Shown here piece by piece: positions 14,909-24,273 of a stretch of 64,000 nt of DNA (position 1 is the first letter of the stretch; the number at the start of each line of letters is the position of its first letter). This DNA comes from JAJAZB01 sp964244295 (GTDB lineage Bacteria; Bacteroidota; Bacteroidia; Cytophagales; Spirosomataceae): positions 1 to 64,000 of the forward strand of contig CAXTIG010000042.1 in the NCBI GenBank assembly GCA_964244295.1, in the 5' to 3' direction. The position numbers and the translations under genes were made by a program. The notes beneath the pieces were generated by a model. The model ran no database searches. It saw nothing but the letters and a program-made list of their open reading frames with translations, and had not been told where the DNA came from.

Positions 14909-15319
14909 TTGATCCTCCTCACCGAGACTCCCATCGATCTTGCCGCCGCGCTGGCGCACGTTCAGACCGGCAGCGCCGGGGCGGTGGACGTGTTTATCGG
15001 CACCGTGCGCAACCAGACCGCCCAAAAACGTGTCGTGCGGCTCGAATACGAAGCCTACGCACCGATGGCGTTGAAAAAAATGGAAGAACTCGCCGCCGCC
15101 GCCCGCCGCCGCTGGCCGGTGGAGCGCCTGGCGTTGATCCACCGCGTGGGGGTACTCGAAATCGGCGAAGCCGCCGTGGTGATTGCCGTGTCTACGCCGC
15201 ACCGGGCCGAAGCCTTCGAAGCCTGCCGCTGGCTCATCGACACGCTGAAGGACGTGGTGCCAATTTGGAAAAAAGAAGTCTTCGAGGATGGCGACGTGTG
15301 GGTGGCGGCTCATGCTTGA
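14909..15319 (+). CDS. moaE: molybdopterin synthase catalytic subunit
   Basis: 136 residues. It inserts the dithiolene sulfurs, taking them from MoaD thiocarboxylate, to make molybdopterin. Recognised by GAVDVFIGTVRNQTAQKRV, LEYEAYAPMALKKME, IHRVGVLEIGEAAVVIAV and the catalytic KEVFEDGDVW near the end (Lys of the WKKE loop). The start is a TTG at 14909 directly after the palindrome; no ATG in the frame would give a complete N-terminus, so the original start may have been replaced by the inserted repeat. Confidence 0.92.
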   Translation: MILLTETPIDLAAALAHVQTGSAGAVDVFIGTVRNQTAQKRVVRLEYEAYAPMALKKMEELAAAARRRWPVERLALIHRVGVLEIGEAAVVIAVSTPHRAEAFEACRWLIDTLKDVVPIWKKEVFEDGDVWVAAHA

Positions 15320-15332
15320 AATTCCTGCACGT

Positions 15333-15352
15333 CGACGGACTAAAGTCCGTCG
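15333..15352. repeat. family G small palindrome (copy 2)
   Basis: CGACGGACTAAAGTCCGTCG, a near-perfect 20-base palindrome identical to the inner part of copy 1. Between convergent moaE and the EEP gene, it supplies the end (GSDGL-stop) of the latter. Confidence 0.8.
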
Positions 15353-16512
15353 CTACCGTTTTTCAGTACATACTCCGCCGAAATGGGGTTGTGGTCGGAA
15401 AAACGTACTTCGGAGTGCGTGGTAAACCGCTGCACGGTAAGCTTTTTTCCGGCCTCCTTTTTTCCTTCCCCGAAAAACTGATTGTCGATTCGGATGAATT
15501 TGGGCTGACGGTTGTACGTAAACCCGAAGCCCCGGCCGGCTTCTTCAAAGGCATTGCGCAGGTGGCGGCGCAGGATTCCGTAGGCCAGGCCGTAGGGTGT
15601 TTCGTTTAAATCGCCGCAGAGAATGACCGGGTGCGGGCTGGTTTGAATCAGCCGTTCCAACTCCGCAATCTGCGTGATTCGCTTTTGAAAGCCTTTTTTC
15701 AATTGCCGCGCCACGCCCCGCGTTTCGGCCTCGGCGCCTTCCAGACTGCGCTGCCGCAGCACTTTCCCCACCCGAATTCCCATCGAGAAAAACTGGACGT
15801 TGATCAGCCGGAGGGTATCCCGGCCCCGCAGCAGATCGGCCACGAGGTAGCCGTTGCCATTGGCCGAAAACACTTTTTCAACGCGGGAAATAAGCGGGTA
15901 CCGCGAAAAAATCGCCAGCCCCACAAAATCCTGTCCCCTTCGCGAACTGGACGGCGGTTTCAACACAATCGAGTGCTGGTATCCGGCCTCCTCCAACCGG
16001 TGCTTCGTACGGAACACCGCCGGAAAATCGGGGTCGTCGCGGTTGTAGAATTCCTGAAAGCACTTCACGTCGGCATCGAAACGCGTTACCCAGTCCACCA
16101 TCCGGGGAGCCAAGTCGGTTTGATCTTGCTCGGTGTAGGCTTCCACGTCGAAATAGCGCAGGTTGTAGCTCATCACCCGTAGGGAAGTCTGACCCTTGAG
16201 CGACTCATGGGACGCGTGCCAGGCCAGCGTCCGTTGCCAGAACGGCCAACCCAGCACCAGCACCCCCATTGGAAACCAGGCCCGCGCGGGCCATACGACG
16301 AGCCAATACACGAAGGCCAACACCAGCCCCGCCATCGCCACGGGCAGAGAGAGCATCAGAAAACCCGCCAGCCAATGCTTCACCCAAAGCGTGTAACTCA
16401 GCGCGTAAACGCCCAAGGTGTACAAGCCGAGCAGGAGGGTCAGAACGGAAAGCAGGGAAGTAAGCCTCCCCCGTTGCCGGGGCCGAGGTTTCATAGGCAA
16501 TTGACGATTCAC
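15340..16512 (-). CDS. membrane-anchored endonuclease/exonuclease/phosphatase family protein
   Basis: 390 residues. Three hydrophobic segments span about residues 18-95. After them comes an EEP (DNase I-like) domain: SYNLRYFD (about 115), FQEFYN with the metal-binding Glu, CGDLNETPYG and the final SDHNPISAEY with the catalytic Asp-His. Such proteins act on nucleic acids or phospho-substrates outside or at the membrane; the substrate is unknown. ATG 16512 is used, with ATG 16494 (KPRPRQ) possible. The last residues come from the family G palindrome. Confidence 0.88.
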   Translation of the reverse strand: MNRQLPMKPRPRQRGRLTSLLSVLTLLLGLYTLGVYALSYTLWVKHWLAGFLMLSLPVAMAGLVLAFVYWLVVWPARAWFPMGVLVLGWPFWQRTLAWHASHESLKGQTSLRVMSYNLRYFDVEAYTEQDQTDLAPRMVDWVTRFDADVKCFQEFYNRDDPDFPAVFRTKHRLEEAGYQHSIVLKPPSSSRRGQDFVGLAIFSRYPLISRVEKVFSANGNGYLVADLLRGRDTLRLINVQFFSMGIRVGKVLRQRSLEGAEAETRGVARQLKKGFQKRITQIAELERLIQTSPHPVILCGDLNETPYGLAYGILRRHLRNAFEEAGRGFGFTYNRQPKFIRIDNQFFGEGKKEAGKKLTVQRFTTHSEVRFSDHNPISAEYVLKNGSDGL

Positions 16513-16618
16513 GGTGGGTGGGTCACGGGCCAGGTTGAGGCATTCAGTCGGGTACTACGAAAAAGCCCTCCACAGGTTTCGGTTTCCGGCAGACTACCGA
16601 CTGTAACCGTAACAACCG

Positions 16619-16649
16619 TTGCCTTTTCAGGAAAATACACTTACTTTTG
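16619..16649 (+). promoter_or_regulatory. promoter of the rimP-nusA-infB operon
   Basis: TACTTTTG at 16642-16649, with TTG of a partial -33 box at 16619-16621, 20 bases upstream. Transcription would start near 16654, leaving a leader of about 60 bases that carries a terminator-like hairpin. Confidence 0.6.
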
Positions 16650-16670
16650 TGCGGTTTTTCTGAATGCTGA

Positions 16671-16698
16671 AAAGAGGGGCACTGCACTCCTCTTTTTT
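16671..16698 (+). terminator. terminator-like hairpin in the rimP leader
   Basis: AAAGAGG pairs with CCTCTTT across an 11-base loop and is followed by TTT and then G, 14 bases before the rimP ATG. It lies between promoter and start codon, so it could attenuate the operon. Confidence 0.6.
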
Positions 16699-16712
16699 GT
16701 TTAACGTACTGA

Positions 16713-17246
16713 ATGGAATCACAGGCACCGGGTTTACGAGCAAAGATAGAGGAACTTCTTCAGCCGCTGCTGGAGGGCGACACCTATTTCGTGGCGGATC
16801 TACAGGTGAGCGATTCGCGGCTAAAAACCAAAATTACTGTGCTGCTCGACAGCAATACGGGCATTTTGATTGAGGAATGCGCCCGAATCAGCCGCCAGTT
16901 GGCGAGTCGGCTGGAGGAACTTAACGTGATCGAAAACGCTTACACATTGGAAGTTTCTTCCCCCGGCGTCGACTTTCCGCTTACCCTCTCCCGCCAGTAC
17001 CCGCGCCACGTTGGTCGCACGCTTGTGGTTTCCCTCCGCGACGGTTCTACCCTGACCGGACGGCTCGAAGCAGTGCAGGACGACGGATTGTTGATTCTCG
17101 AAGAACATACGAAAAGCAGCGGCTCGCCCGGTAAGACGACCCCCGGCAAACCGATGCCAGCCCCGAAAAAGGTGCTGGCTACGGAGCCAACCAGCGTACC
17201 ATTCGAGGGCATTGCCCAAAGCCGGGTGCTGGTTTCGTTTCACTGA
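16713..17246 (+). CDS. rimP: ribosome maturation factor RimP
   Basis: 177 residues, cytosolic, needed for 30S subunit assembly. The N-terminal alpha/beta domain contains DLQVSDSRLKTKITVLLDS and the family signature LEVSSPGVDFPLTLSRQYPRHVGR (given in parts LEVSSPGVDFPL and RQYPRHVGR); the C-terminal SH3-like domain includes a low-complexity insert rich in Ser, Gly, Pro and Lys (about residues 138-160). It is first in the classical rimP-nusA-infB order. Confidence 0.94.
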   Translation: MESQAPGLRAKIEELLQPLLEGDTYFVADLQVSDSRLKTKITVLLDSNTGILIEECARISRQLASRLEELNVIENAYTLEVSSPGVDFPLTLSRQYPRHVGRTLVVSLRDGSTLTGRLEAVQDDGLLILEEHTKSSGSPGKTTPGKPMPAPKKVLATEPTSVPFEGIAQSRVLVSFH

Positions 17247-17276
17247 AGGAACCAGCTTTTTTTAAAAGAAACCTCC

Positions 17277-17298
17277 AAGCGCCCTCTCGCGCTTTTTT
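17277..17298 (+). terminator. small hairpin with T run between rimP and nusA
   Basis: AAGCGC pairs with GCGCTT over a six-base loop, followed by TTTT. It is about 30 bases before the nusA ATG. Short stem; it may reduce read-through or act as a processing site. Confidence 0.45.
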
Positions 17299-17326
17299 AT
17301 AAAACTCAGTTGATTCCATTACGGAC

Positions 17327-18571
17327 ATGAACAGTGCCGAATTGATTAACTCCTTCGCCGATTTTGCGAAGGACAAGAACATTGATCGTCCAACGATGAT
17401 CAAGATTCTGGAAGACGTGTTCCGGACCATGATTCGGAAAAAATACGGGGCCGATGAAAACTTCGACGTGATCATCAACCCCGACAACGGTGACCTCGAA
17501 ATGTGGCGCACCCGCGAAATCGTGGACGACGATTCGGAAGACATCTGGGATTTCGATAAAATTCCCCTGGCGGAAGCCCGGAAAATCGAGCCGGATTTCG
17601 AGGTGGGCGAAGAAGTAGCCGAATCGGTAAAACTCGACGATTTCGGTCGGCGGGTGGTGCAGACGGCCCGGCAGACGCTCATTCAAAAAATCAAAGATTT
17701 AGAAAAAGAAATCCTGTACGAAAAATACAAGGATTTGGTGGGCGACCTCGTCACCGCCGAAGTGTACCAGATTCTAGGCCGGGAAATTATCTGCGTCGAC
17801 AGCCAGGGCAACGAACTCAGCCTGCCCAGGGGCGAGCAGATTCCGAAGGATCGCTTCCGGAAAGGCGAAAGCCTGAAGGCGGTGATCCACAAGGTGGAGA
17901 TGGTGAATGGTACGCCGAAAATTATTCTTTCGCGCACCTCGCCGGTGTTTCTGGAGCGCTTGTTTGAACAGGAAATTCCGGAGGTGTCCGACCAACTCAT
18001 CACCATTCGCAAGATTGTTCGTGAACCCGGCGAACGCGCCAAAGTAGCCGTGGAATCGTACGACGACCGCATCGACCCCGTCGGGGCCTGCGTGGGGATG
18101 AAGGGAAGCCGGATTCACAGCATCGTGCGCGAACTGGAGAACGAGAACATCGACGTGATTAATTACACCGAAAACCTCGACCTCTACATCGCCCGTGCCC
18201 TCAGCCCGGCCAAACTGACCTCGATCAACATCAACCGCGACGCCAAACGCGTATCGGTGTTTTTGAAACCCGATCAGGTGTCGCTGGCCATCGGCAAAGG
18301 CGGGCAAAATATCAAACTGGCTGGTCGCTTGGTCGGCATGGAAATCGATGTGTTCCGCGATGTGGAGGGGGTCGTGGACGATGAAGACGTAGATCTGTCG
18401 GAATTCACCGATGAAATCGAAGATTGGATCATCGCCGAATTCCGCCGCGTGGGCCTCGACACCGCCAAGCAGGTGTTGGCCCTTTCGCAGGAAGACCTCG
18501 TGCGCCGCACCGAATTAGAAGAAGAAACCGTCGGCGACGTGCTCGACATTCTGCGGCAGGAGTTTGACTAA
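17327..18571 (+). CDS. nusA: transcription termination/antitermination factor NusA
   Basis: 414 residues: N-terminal RNA-polymerase-binding domain (1 to about 130), S1 domain (about 135-200, ending KIILSRTSPVFLERLFE), KH1 (VGACVGMKGSRIHSIVREL) and KH2 (LAIGKGGQNIKLAGRLVG), then a short acidic C-terminal region. It lacks the two acidic repeats of E. coli NusA, as usual in Bacteroidota. It modulates pausing, termination and antitermination. Central gene of the operon with rimP and infB. Confidence 0.96.
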   Translation: MNSAELINSFADFAKDKNIDRPTMIKILEDVFRTMIRKKYGADENFDVIINPDNGDLEMWRTREIVDDDSEDIWDFDKIPLAEARKIEPDFEVGEEVAESVKLDDFGRRVVQTARQTLIQKIKDLEKEILYEKYKDLVGDLVTAEVYQILGREIICVDSQGNELSLPRGEQIPKDRFRKGESLKAVIHKVEMVNGTPKIILSRTSPVFLERLFEQEIPEVSDQLITIRKIVREPGERAKVAVESYDDRIDPVGACVGMKGSRIHSIVRELENENIDVINYTENLDLYIARALSPAKLTSININRDAKRVSVFLKPDQVSLAIGKGGQNIKLAGRLVGMEIDVFRDVEGVVDDEDVDLSEFTDEIEDWIIAEFRRVGLDTAKQVLALSQEDLVRRTELEEETVGDVLDILRQEFD

Positions 18572-18743
18572 GTTCGTTGCGGGTCGTTAGGGTTTCGTGG
18601 TAAATTGGCACCAACGGAACCGCTGAGGACTACCGGCAACCAGCCTCCGAATCGCGGCCTGAGGCCGCAGCCAATGACCAGAAAATACCCATTAACAACC
18701 AATCTAAACGCATTTGAGCGAACGCGATTCTCAAACCCAACAC

Positions 18744-21700
18744 ATGGCAGAAGAACAAACAATGCGATTGAAACCGGCGGCAGAGAAACTCAATGTGGGT
18801 ACGGCAACCATTGTTAAGTTTCTGTCCGACAACGGATTCAAATTCGACGGCAACCCCAACGCAAAGCTGAACGCTCAACAGTTGCAGTTGCTGTCGAAGC
18901 ATTACAACCGACCCGACCTGCTCGCCCAGGAAGCCCGCCGACCCGCGCCCGAACCGGTAGTCACGAGGCCCGTCGACGACGACCTGCCGCTGTACCGACG
19001 GCCCGAACCCCCGCGCTCGACGGCACCCGTGCCGACTCCCGCGCCCGAACTACCCAAACCCGTTGCCGCAATCCCGGCACCCGCCCCGGTGGTGGCCGCG
19101 CCTGCGCCGGTTGAGCCGAAACCCGTACCCGCCCCGGCACCCGCTGCGCGCGAACCCGAACCAACCGAAGCCCGCCTGCCGGGTTTGACCGTGTTGGGTA
19201 AAATCGATCTGAATCCGGCCCGGCCCGCTCCAGCCCCGCAACCGGCGAAGGCTCCCGAAGCCCCGGCCCCGATCGTGGCCCAACCCGCCGAAGCTAAAAC
19301 ACCGGCACCCGCTCCGGTTCCCCAGCCGAGTGCGCAACCCGTTGCGGTCCAACCGAGCGCGGTCCGACCTGAAGCGCCCAAGCCCAAGCCGATGGCACCA
19401 CCCGTTCCGGCACCACAACCCGTAGAAGCGAAAACGCCGGTAGTTCCTCAACCGAGTGCGGCTCCGTCGAGTCCAGTCCAAGCGACTGCGGCCCAACCGA
19501 ACGCGGCCCGACCGAACGCGGCCCGACCGAGTGCGGCCCAACCGAGTGCGGCCCAACCGAGTGCGGCCCAACCCGAAGTACCCAAACCGACACCCCAACC
19601 CACTCCGGCACCGCGACCCATCGAAACGAAAACGCCGACAACACCCCCACCGGCGGCCCAGCCTCCGGTTGCTCTGCAGCCAGAGAAGGATCCGGAGCCA
19701 GAACTTATTGAAGCCAAAGCGGACCGCCTGCAAGGGCTGAAGGTGATTGGCAAAATCGAACTGCCCGTCAACAACGGGCGGGGCAATGGCCGCAACCCGA
19801 ATCCGGTGGCTTCGTCGGACAACCGCGATAAGAAAAAACGCAAACGCATTCACAAGCCCGAAGCCACCAGTGGACAGGGCGCTAGCAACCAGGCTCGTCC
19901 GGGTGGAAACGCCGGGCCGGGCAATACTGGCAATGCTCCGCAAGGTGGCGGCAATCGTCCGCCGCAGGGGGGCAACCGCCCCGCCGGTCAGTCCGGAGGA
20001 AATCGTCCCGGCCAGCCGGGCGGGAATCGTCCGGGTCCGGGCGCGACGGGCAACCGTCCCGCCGGTCCGGGCGTGCGTCGTGAAGAGCCTTCCGATAAGC
20101 AGATTCAGGATCAAATCAAGGCCACCATGGCCCGGTTGAGCGGGAATACCAACCGCCCCAACTTCGGAGCCGACCGCCGCCGCGACCGTCGCCGGACCCG
20201 CGCCGGAGAACGGGAAGCCCAGGAACTCCAGGCGCAGGAAGAGTCTAAAAACCTGAAAGTGACCGAGTTTATCTCGGCCAACGACCTGGCTTCGTTCATG
20301 GACGTGTCGGTCAACGAGGTCATCTCGGTGTGCATGAGCCTGGGGATGTTCGTTTCCATCAACCAGCGACTCGACGCCGAAGCCATCACCATCATCGCCG
20401 ACGAATTCGGCTTTGCCGTGCAGTTTGTCTCGGCGGAAGAAGAAATCGAAGCGGCGCTGATCGAGGTGGAAGACACCCCGGCCGATCTCCTGCCCCGCGC
20501 GCCCATCGTGACCATCATGGGCCACGTCGACCACGGAAAAACCTCGCTGCTCGACTACATCCGCCGCGCCAAAGTGGCAGCGGGCGAAGCCGGGGGGATT
20601 ACCCAGCACATCGGGGCCTACGACGTGGAAACCGATTCGGGCAAGCGCATCACCTTCCTCGACACGCCGGGTCACGAAGCCTTTACGGCCATGCGTGCCC
20701 GGGGTGCGCAGGTGACTGACGTGGTCATCATCGTGATTGCCGCCGACGACAGCGTGATGCCCCAAACCCGCGAGGCCATCAACCACGCCCAGAACGCCAA
20801 CGTGCCCATCGTGTTCGCCTTCAGCAAGGTGGACAAGGCGGGAGCCGATACGGAGAAAATCCGCCAGGAACTCGCCCAGATGAACCTGCTCGTGGAAGAA
20901 TGGGGCGGGAAGTACCAGACCCAGGAAATCTCTTCGAAGTCGGGACTCGGCGTATCGGATTTGCTCGAAAAAGTGCTGCTCGAAGCGGAACTCCTCGAAC
21001 TGACCGCCAATCCTAACAAACGCGCCAACGGGGCCGTCATCGAAGCCTCACTCGACAAAGGCCGGGGTTACGTAACCACCGTGCTGGTGCAAACCGGTAC
21101 GCTCAACGTGGGCGACGTGATTCTGGCGGGCGACAACTTTGGCCGCGTCAAGGCCATGTTCGACCACCTCGGGCATAAAGTCAAGGCGGCGGGGCCTTCC
21201 TCGCCGGTGCTGGTGCTGGGCCTCAACGGTGCTCCGCAGGCGGGCGACAAGCTCAACGCGGTGGAGTCGGAACGCGAAGCCCGCGAAATTGCCAACAAGC
21301 GCGAGCAGATTTTGCGCGAGCAAAACCTACGAACCCGCAAGCACATCACCCTCGAAGAAATCGGACGGCGCAAGGCCATCGGGACCTTCCGGGAACTGAA
21401 CGTGATTGTGAAAGGCGACGTGGACGGGTCGGTCGAAGCCCTCAGCGATTCGCTGCTCAAGCTCTCGACCGAGGAAGTCCAGGTGCGCATCATCCACAAG
21501 GGCGTGGGGCAGGTGTCGGAATCCGACGTGCTGCTGGCTTCCACCTCCGACGCCGTCGTGGTGGCCTTCCAGGTGCGGCCTTCGGCCAACGCCCGGCGCA
21601 TTGCCGAGCAGGAGCAGATTGAAATTCGCAACTACTCCATCATTTACGACGCCATCAACGACGTTCGCGACGCGATGGAAGGCTTGCTCGCTCCGAGCGT

Positions 21701-22001
21701 GGAAGAAAACATCACCGCCACCATCGAGGTGCGGGAGGTATTCAAAATATCGAAAATCGGGACCGTGGCCGGTTGCTACGTAACCGATGGCACCGTGAAG
21801 CGCAACCATAAAATCCGGGTGCTCCGCGATTTCGTGGTGGTTCACGAAGGCGAAATTTCCGCCCTCAAGCGCTTCAAGGACGACGTGGGCGAAGTACGCT
21901 CCGGCTACGAATGCGGCGTGAGCATCCGAAACTTCAACGACATCGAACTCGGGGATACCTTCGAGTGCTACGAGTTGAAGGAAGTGAAGCGGACGCTGTA
22001 A
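18744..22001 (+). CDS. infB: translation initiation factor IF-2
   Basis: 1085 residues. The N-terminal IF2_N helix region (RLKPAAEKLNVGTATIVKFL) is followed by a very long Pro/Ala-rich linker (about residues 60-340, with tandem PSAAQ/PNAAR units at about 250-280) and a Gly/Asn/Arg-rich stretch (about 350-460). A second IF2_N-like segment precedes the G domain, whose motifs are GHVDHGKT (about residue 593), DTPGHEAF and SKVDKAG (Ser in place of Asn in NKxD). The C-terminal domains that bind fMet-tRNA follow. Start ATG 18744 is preferred to a TTG ten codons upstream. Confidence 0.96.
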   Translation: MAEEQTMRLKPAAEKLNVGTATIVKFLSDNGFKFDGNPNAKLNAQQLQLLSKHYNRPDLLAQEARRPAPEPVVTRPVDDDLPLYRRPEPPRSTAPVPTPAPELPKPVAAIPAPAPVVAAPAPVEPKPVPAPAPAAREPEPTEARLPGLTVLGKIDLNPARPAPAPQPAKAPEAPAPIVAQPAEAKTPAPAPVPQPSAQPVAVQPSAVRPEAPKPKPMAPPVPAPQPVEAKTPVVPQPSAAPSSPVQATAAQPNAARPNAARPSAAQPSAAQPSAAQPEVPKPTPQPTPAPRPIETKTPTTPPPAAQPPVALQPEKDPEPELIEAKADRLQGLKVIGKIELPVNNGRGNGRNPNPVASSDNRDKKKRKRIHKPEATSGQGASNQARPGGNAGPGNTGNAPQGGGNRPPQGGNRPAGQSGGNRPGQPGGNRPGPGATGNRPAGPGVRREEPSDKQIQDQIKATMARLSGNTNRPNFGADRRRDRRRTRAGEREAQELQAQEESKNLKVTEFISANDLASFMDVSVNEVISVCMSLGMFVSINQRLDAEAITIIADEFGFAVQFVSAEEEIEAALIEVEDTPADLLPRAPIVTIMGHVDHGKTSLLDYIRRAKVAAGEAGGITQHIGAYDVETDSGKRITFLDTPGHEAFTAMRARGAQVTDVVIIVIAADDSVMPQTREAINHAQNANVPIVFAFSKVDKAGADTEKIRQELAQMNLLVEEWGGKYQTQEISSKSGLGVSDLLEKVLLEAELLELTANPNKRANGAVIEASLDKGRGYVTTVLVQTGTLNVGDVILAGDNFGRVKAMFDHLGHKVKAAGPSSPVLVLGLNGAPQAGDKLNAVESEREAREIANKREQILREQNLRTRKHITLEEIGRRKAIGTFRELNVIVKGDVDGSVEALSDSLLKLSTEEVQVRIIHKGVGQVSESDVLLASTSDAVVVAFQVRPSANARRIAEQEQIEIRNYSIIYDAINDVRDAMEGLLAPSVEENITATIEVREVFKISKIGTVAGCYVTDGTVKRNHKIRVLRDFVVVHEGEISALKRFKDDVGEVRSGYECGVSIRNFNDIELGDTFECYELKEVKRTL

Positions 22002-22121
22002 AGCCCCGTCTGAACTTGTTTGAATTTTGTGAAACCCTCCGCGAAGAACCGTGGAGGGTTTTTCGTTAGTTTTGGAAACGCTGAACCCTGCGCCTCTGGC
22101 AGTGGACCTGTTTTATCCTCG

Positions 22122-24185
22122 ATGCAATTCCTCTTCCCCCCCTTCCTCTGGGCGCTCACTGCCGCCGCCATTCCGGTTCTGATTCACCTGTTCAACTTCC
22201 GGCGCACCCGGCGGGTGTTGTTTACCAACGTGGCTTTTCTCAAGCAGGTCAACACCACCACGAGCAGTTTCCGGCGCTTGAAACAGTACCTGATTCTGGC
22301 CGCCCGCGTGTTGTTCGTCATCTGCCTCGTGCTGGCCTTCGCCCAGCCGTTTTTGCCCAGCAAAAGCGGAGCGGGGTTCAACGGGCGCGGCGTGACGAGT
22401 GTGTACCTCGACAATTCGCTGAGTCTGCAAAACGACCTCGACAACAAACGCGCCCTCGACGTGGCCGCCAGCCGGGCCGAAGACCTGCTCACGGCCTTTC
22501 CCAACGCCACCAACCTCCAACTCCTCACCAACGACTTCGGCAGCGACGAACACGCCCTGATCACCACCGGGCAAGTGCGCGAACGCCTCGCCGGGGTCGA
22601 TTTCACCCACACGCCCCGCAGTCTTCCCAGCGTGTACCAACGGCAGCAGGCCCTAGCCGCGCCGCATTCGTCGGGGTTGAATCAGTTGTTCTGGATTTCT
22701 GATTTTCAGAAAAGCACCGCCGGGGCGCTCGACCGTCTTCAAATCGATTCGAGCGCCCGGCTGTTTCTGGTGCCGGTGCAGGGCAAAACCACGCAAAACG
22801 TGCTGGTCGATTCGGTTTGGCTCAGCACTCCCTTCGTGCGCGAAATGCAGCCCAACCGGCTCAACGTAACGCTGCGCAATACGGGCGGCGAAGCGGTGGA
22901 GAATTTATCGGTGAAACTCCTCATCGACGAAGCGCAGGTGGCGGCGCAGCCGGTCACGGTTCCGGCGCGGGGCACGGTCAGCACGGTGTTTAACTTCACG
23001 GTGCGCGGCAAGGGCTACAAGCGGGGCCGGGTCACGTTTGACGATTCGCCGATTACGTTTGACAACGATTCGTACTTCGTGCTCAACGCCGCGCCCACCA
23101 TTCCGGTGTTGCATTTGTATGGGCAAAAATCGGCGGCGGGTTTCGTGGAGGCCGTTTTTGCCAACGACAGTTTGTTCCGCCTCCGCAGCCTGCCCGCCTC
23201 CAACGCCGACCCCGGCCTGGTGCGCACGGTCAACGTGGTGGTGCTGGAGGGCGTCGAACGGGTGGAGGGCACCCTGCGCAGCAGCCTGGAAACCTTCGTG
23301 CGCAACGGCGGCAGCGTGCTGGTGATTCCCCCAGCCCAACCCGACGCCACGGCTTACGGGGCGTTCCTCGCCGCGCTGGGCATTCGGGCCTCCGTGCCGC
23401 TGCCGGGCAGTTCCACCGAGTCGCAAGCCCTGGCCGAACTGACGAAGCAAAGCCCGTTTTACGCTGATTTATTCGAAAACACCACCCAACGCGACCCGCT
23501 GGCGATGCCCTCCGCCCGCTCGGTGCTGACCTGGCAGGTTCCCGGTGAAACCCTCCTCGCCTTCCGCGATGGTCGTCCGTACCTGAGCCAGTCGCGGAGC
23601 GGACAAGGCACGGTGTATTTGCTCGGCGGACCGCTCGACCCGGCCTTCGGCGACTTTGCCCGCAACGCGCTCTTCGTGCCGGTGCTGTACAAGCTGGCCG
23701 CGCTGAGTGTGCGGCAGGAGCCACTGGCGTATTCGTTTCGGGAAAATATTCTTGGTCTGGACGTGCCGGGGGCCACGCCCAACGCCGTGTTCCGGCTGCG
23801 GCGGGGCAAACTCGACCTGATTCCGGTGCAGCGCCTGAACGGCAACCGGCTGATTCTGGAATTGCCGAAGAGCAACCAACTCAACGAGGGCCAAACCCTC
23901 GAAGCGGGCTACTACGAACTCACCCTCGACAACCGCCCCGAACGCCTGCTGGCCTTCAACCACGACGACGAGGAATCGAAACTGGAGTTTTATACTCCCC
24001 AGGAACTGCGGAGCCGTTTCGCCAATCAGAAAAACGTGCAGGTGTTCGACAACGCCACCGATGCCGATTTCGTGAAAACCTTCCGCGAACAAAACCTCGG
24101 CCTCAGCCTTTGGAAATACTTCCTGCTGGCCGCACTGGGGTTTTTACTGGCAGAAATTCTGCTGGTCAGGTTTCTGAAAGGGTGA
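22122..24185 (+). CDS. BatA-domain (aerotolerance regulator N-terminal) membrane protein
   Basis: 687 residues. The N-terminus matches the BatA/DUF1550 family: FLFPPFLWALTAAAIPVLIHLFNFRRTRRVLFTNVAFLKQ (key pieces PVLIHLFNFRR and FTNVAFLKQ), then a second membrane segment (ILAARVLFVICLVLAFAQPF). A large non-cytoplasmic part follows, with a VWA-like region (SVYLDNSLSLQNDL, a MIDAS-like site lacking the full DxSxS) and a GATase-like region; a last membrane segment lies at about residue 665. In Bacteroidota such proteins are linked to Bat stress genes and gliding-type membrane complexes, but the role is not known. The stop lies in the following palindrome. Confidence 0.85.
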   Translation: MQFLFPPFLWALTAAAIPVLIHLFNFRRTRRVLFTNVAFLKQVNTTTSSFRRLKQYLILAARVLFVICLVLAFAQPFLPSKSGAGFNGRGVTSVYLDNSLSLQNDLDNKRALDVAASRAEDLLTAFPNATNLQLLTNDFGSDEHALITTGQVRERLAGVDFTHTPRSLPSVYQRQQALAAPHSSGLNQLFWISDFQKSTAGALDRLQIDSSARLFLVPVQGKTTQNVLVDSVWLSTPFVREMQPNRLNVTLRNTGGEAVENLSVKLLIDEAQVAAQPVTVPARGTVSTVFNFTVRGKGYKRGRVTFDDSPITFDNDSYFVLNAAPTIPVLHLYGQKSAAGFVEAVFANDSLFRLRSLPASNADPGLVRTVNVVVLEGVERVEGTLRSSLETFVRNGGSVLVIPPAQPDATAYGAFLAALGIRASVPLPGSSTESQALAELTKQSPFYADLFENTTQRDPLAMPSARSVLTWQVPGETLLAFRDGRPYLSQSRSGQGTVYLLGGPLDPAFGDFARNALFVPVLYKLAALSVRQEPLAYSFRENILGLDVPGATPNAVFRLRRGKLDLIPVQRLNGNRLILELPKSNQLNEGQTLEAGYYELTLDNRPERLLAFNHDDEESKLEFYTPQELRSRFANQKNVQVFDNATDADFVKTFREQNLGLSLWKYFLLAALGFLLAEILLVRFLKG

Positions 24186-24273
24186 GGAGTTTAGGGTTTT
24201 AGAGTTTAGGGTTTTCAGTTCCTGCGGTTTCATCAACTGAAAACCCTAAACTCTAAAACCCTAAACTCCTCAC
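24183..24273. repeat. intergenic palindromic repeat, family D
   Basis: Arms TGAGGAGTTTAGGGTTTTAG then AGTTTAGGGTTTTCAGTT are mirrored around an 18-base loop. It lies between convergent genes; both end with the same TGA in TGAGGAGTTTAGGG, one in each arm. Confidence 0.9.

Noticed and set aside
19050..20786. 578-residue open frame antisense to infB
   Set aside because: It mirrors the low-complexity Pro/Ala coding strand; composition is an artefact (Gly/Arg/Phe-rich) and infB is certain.
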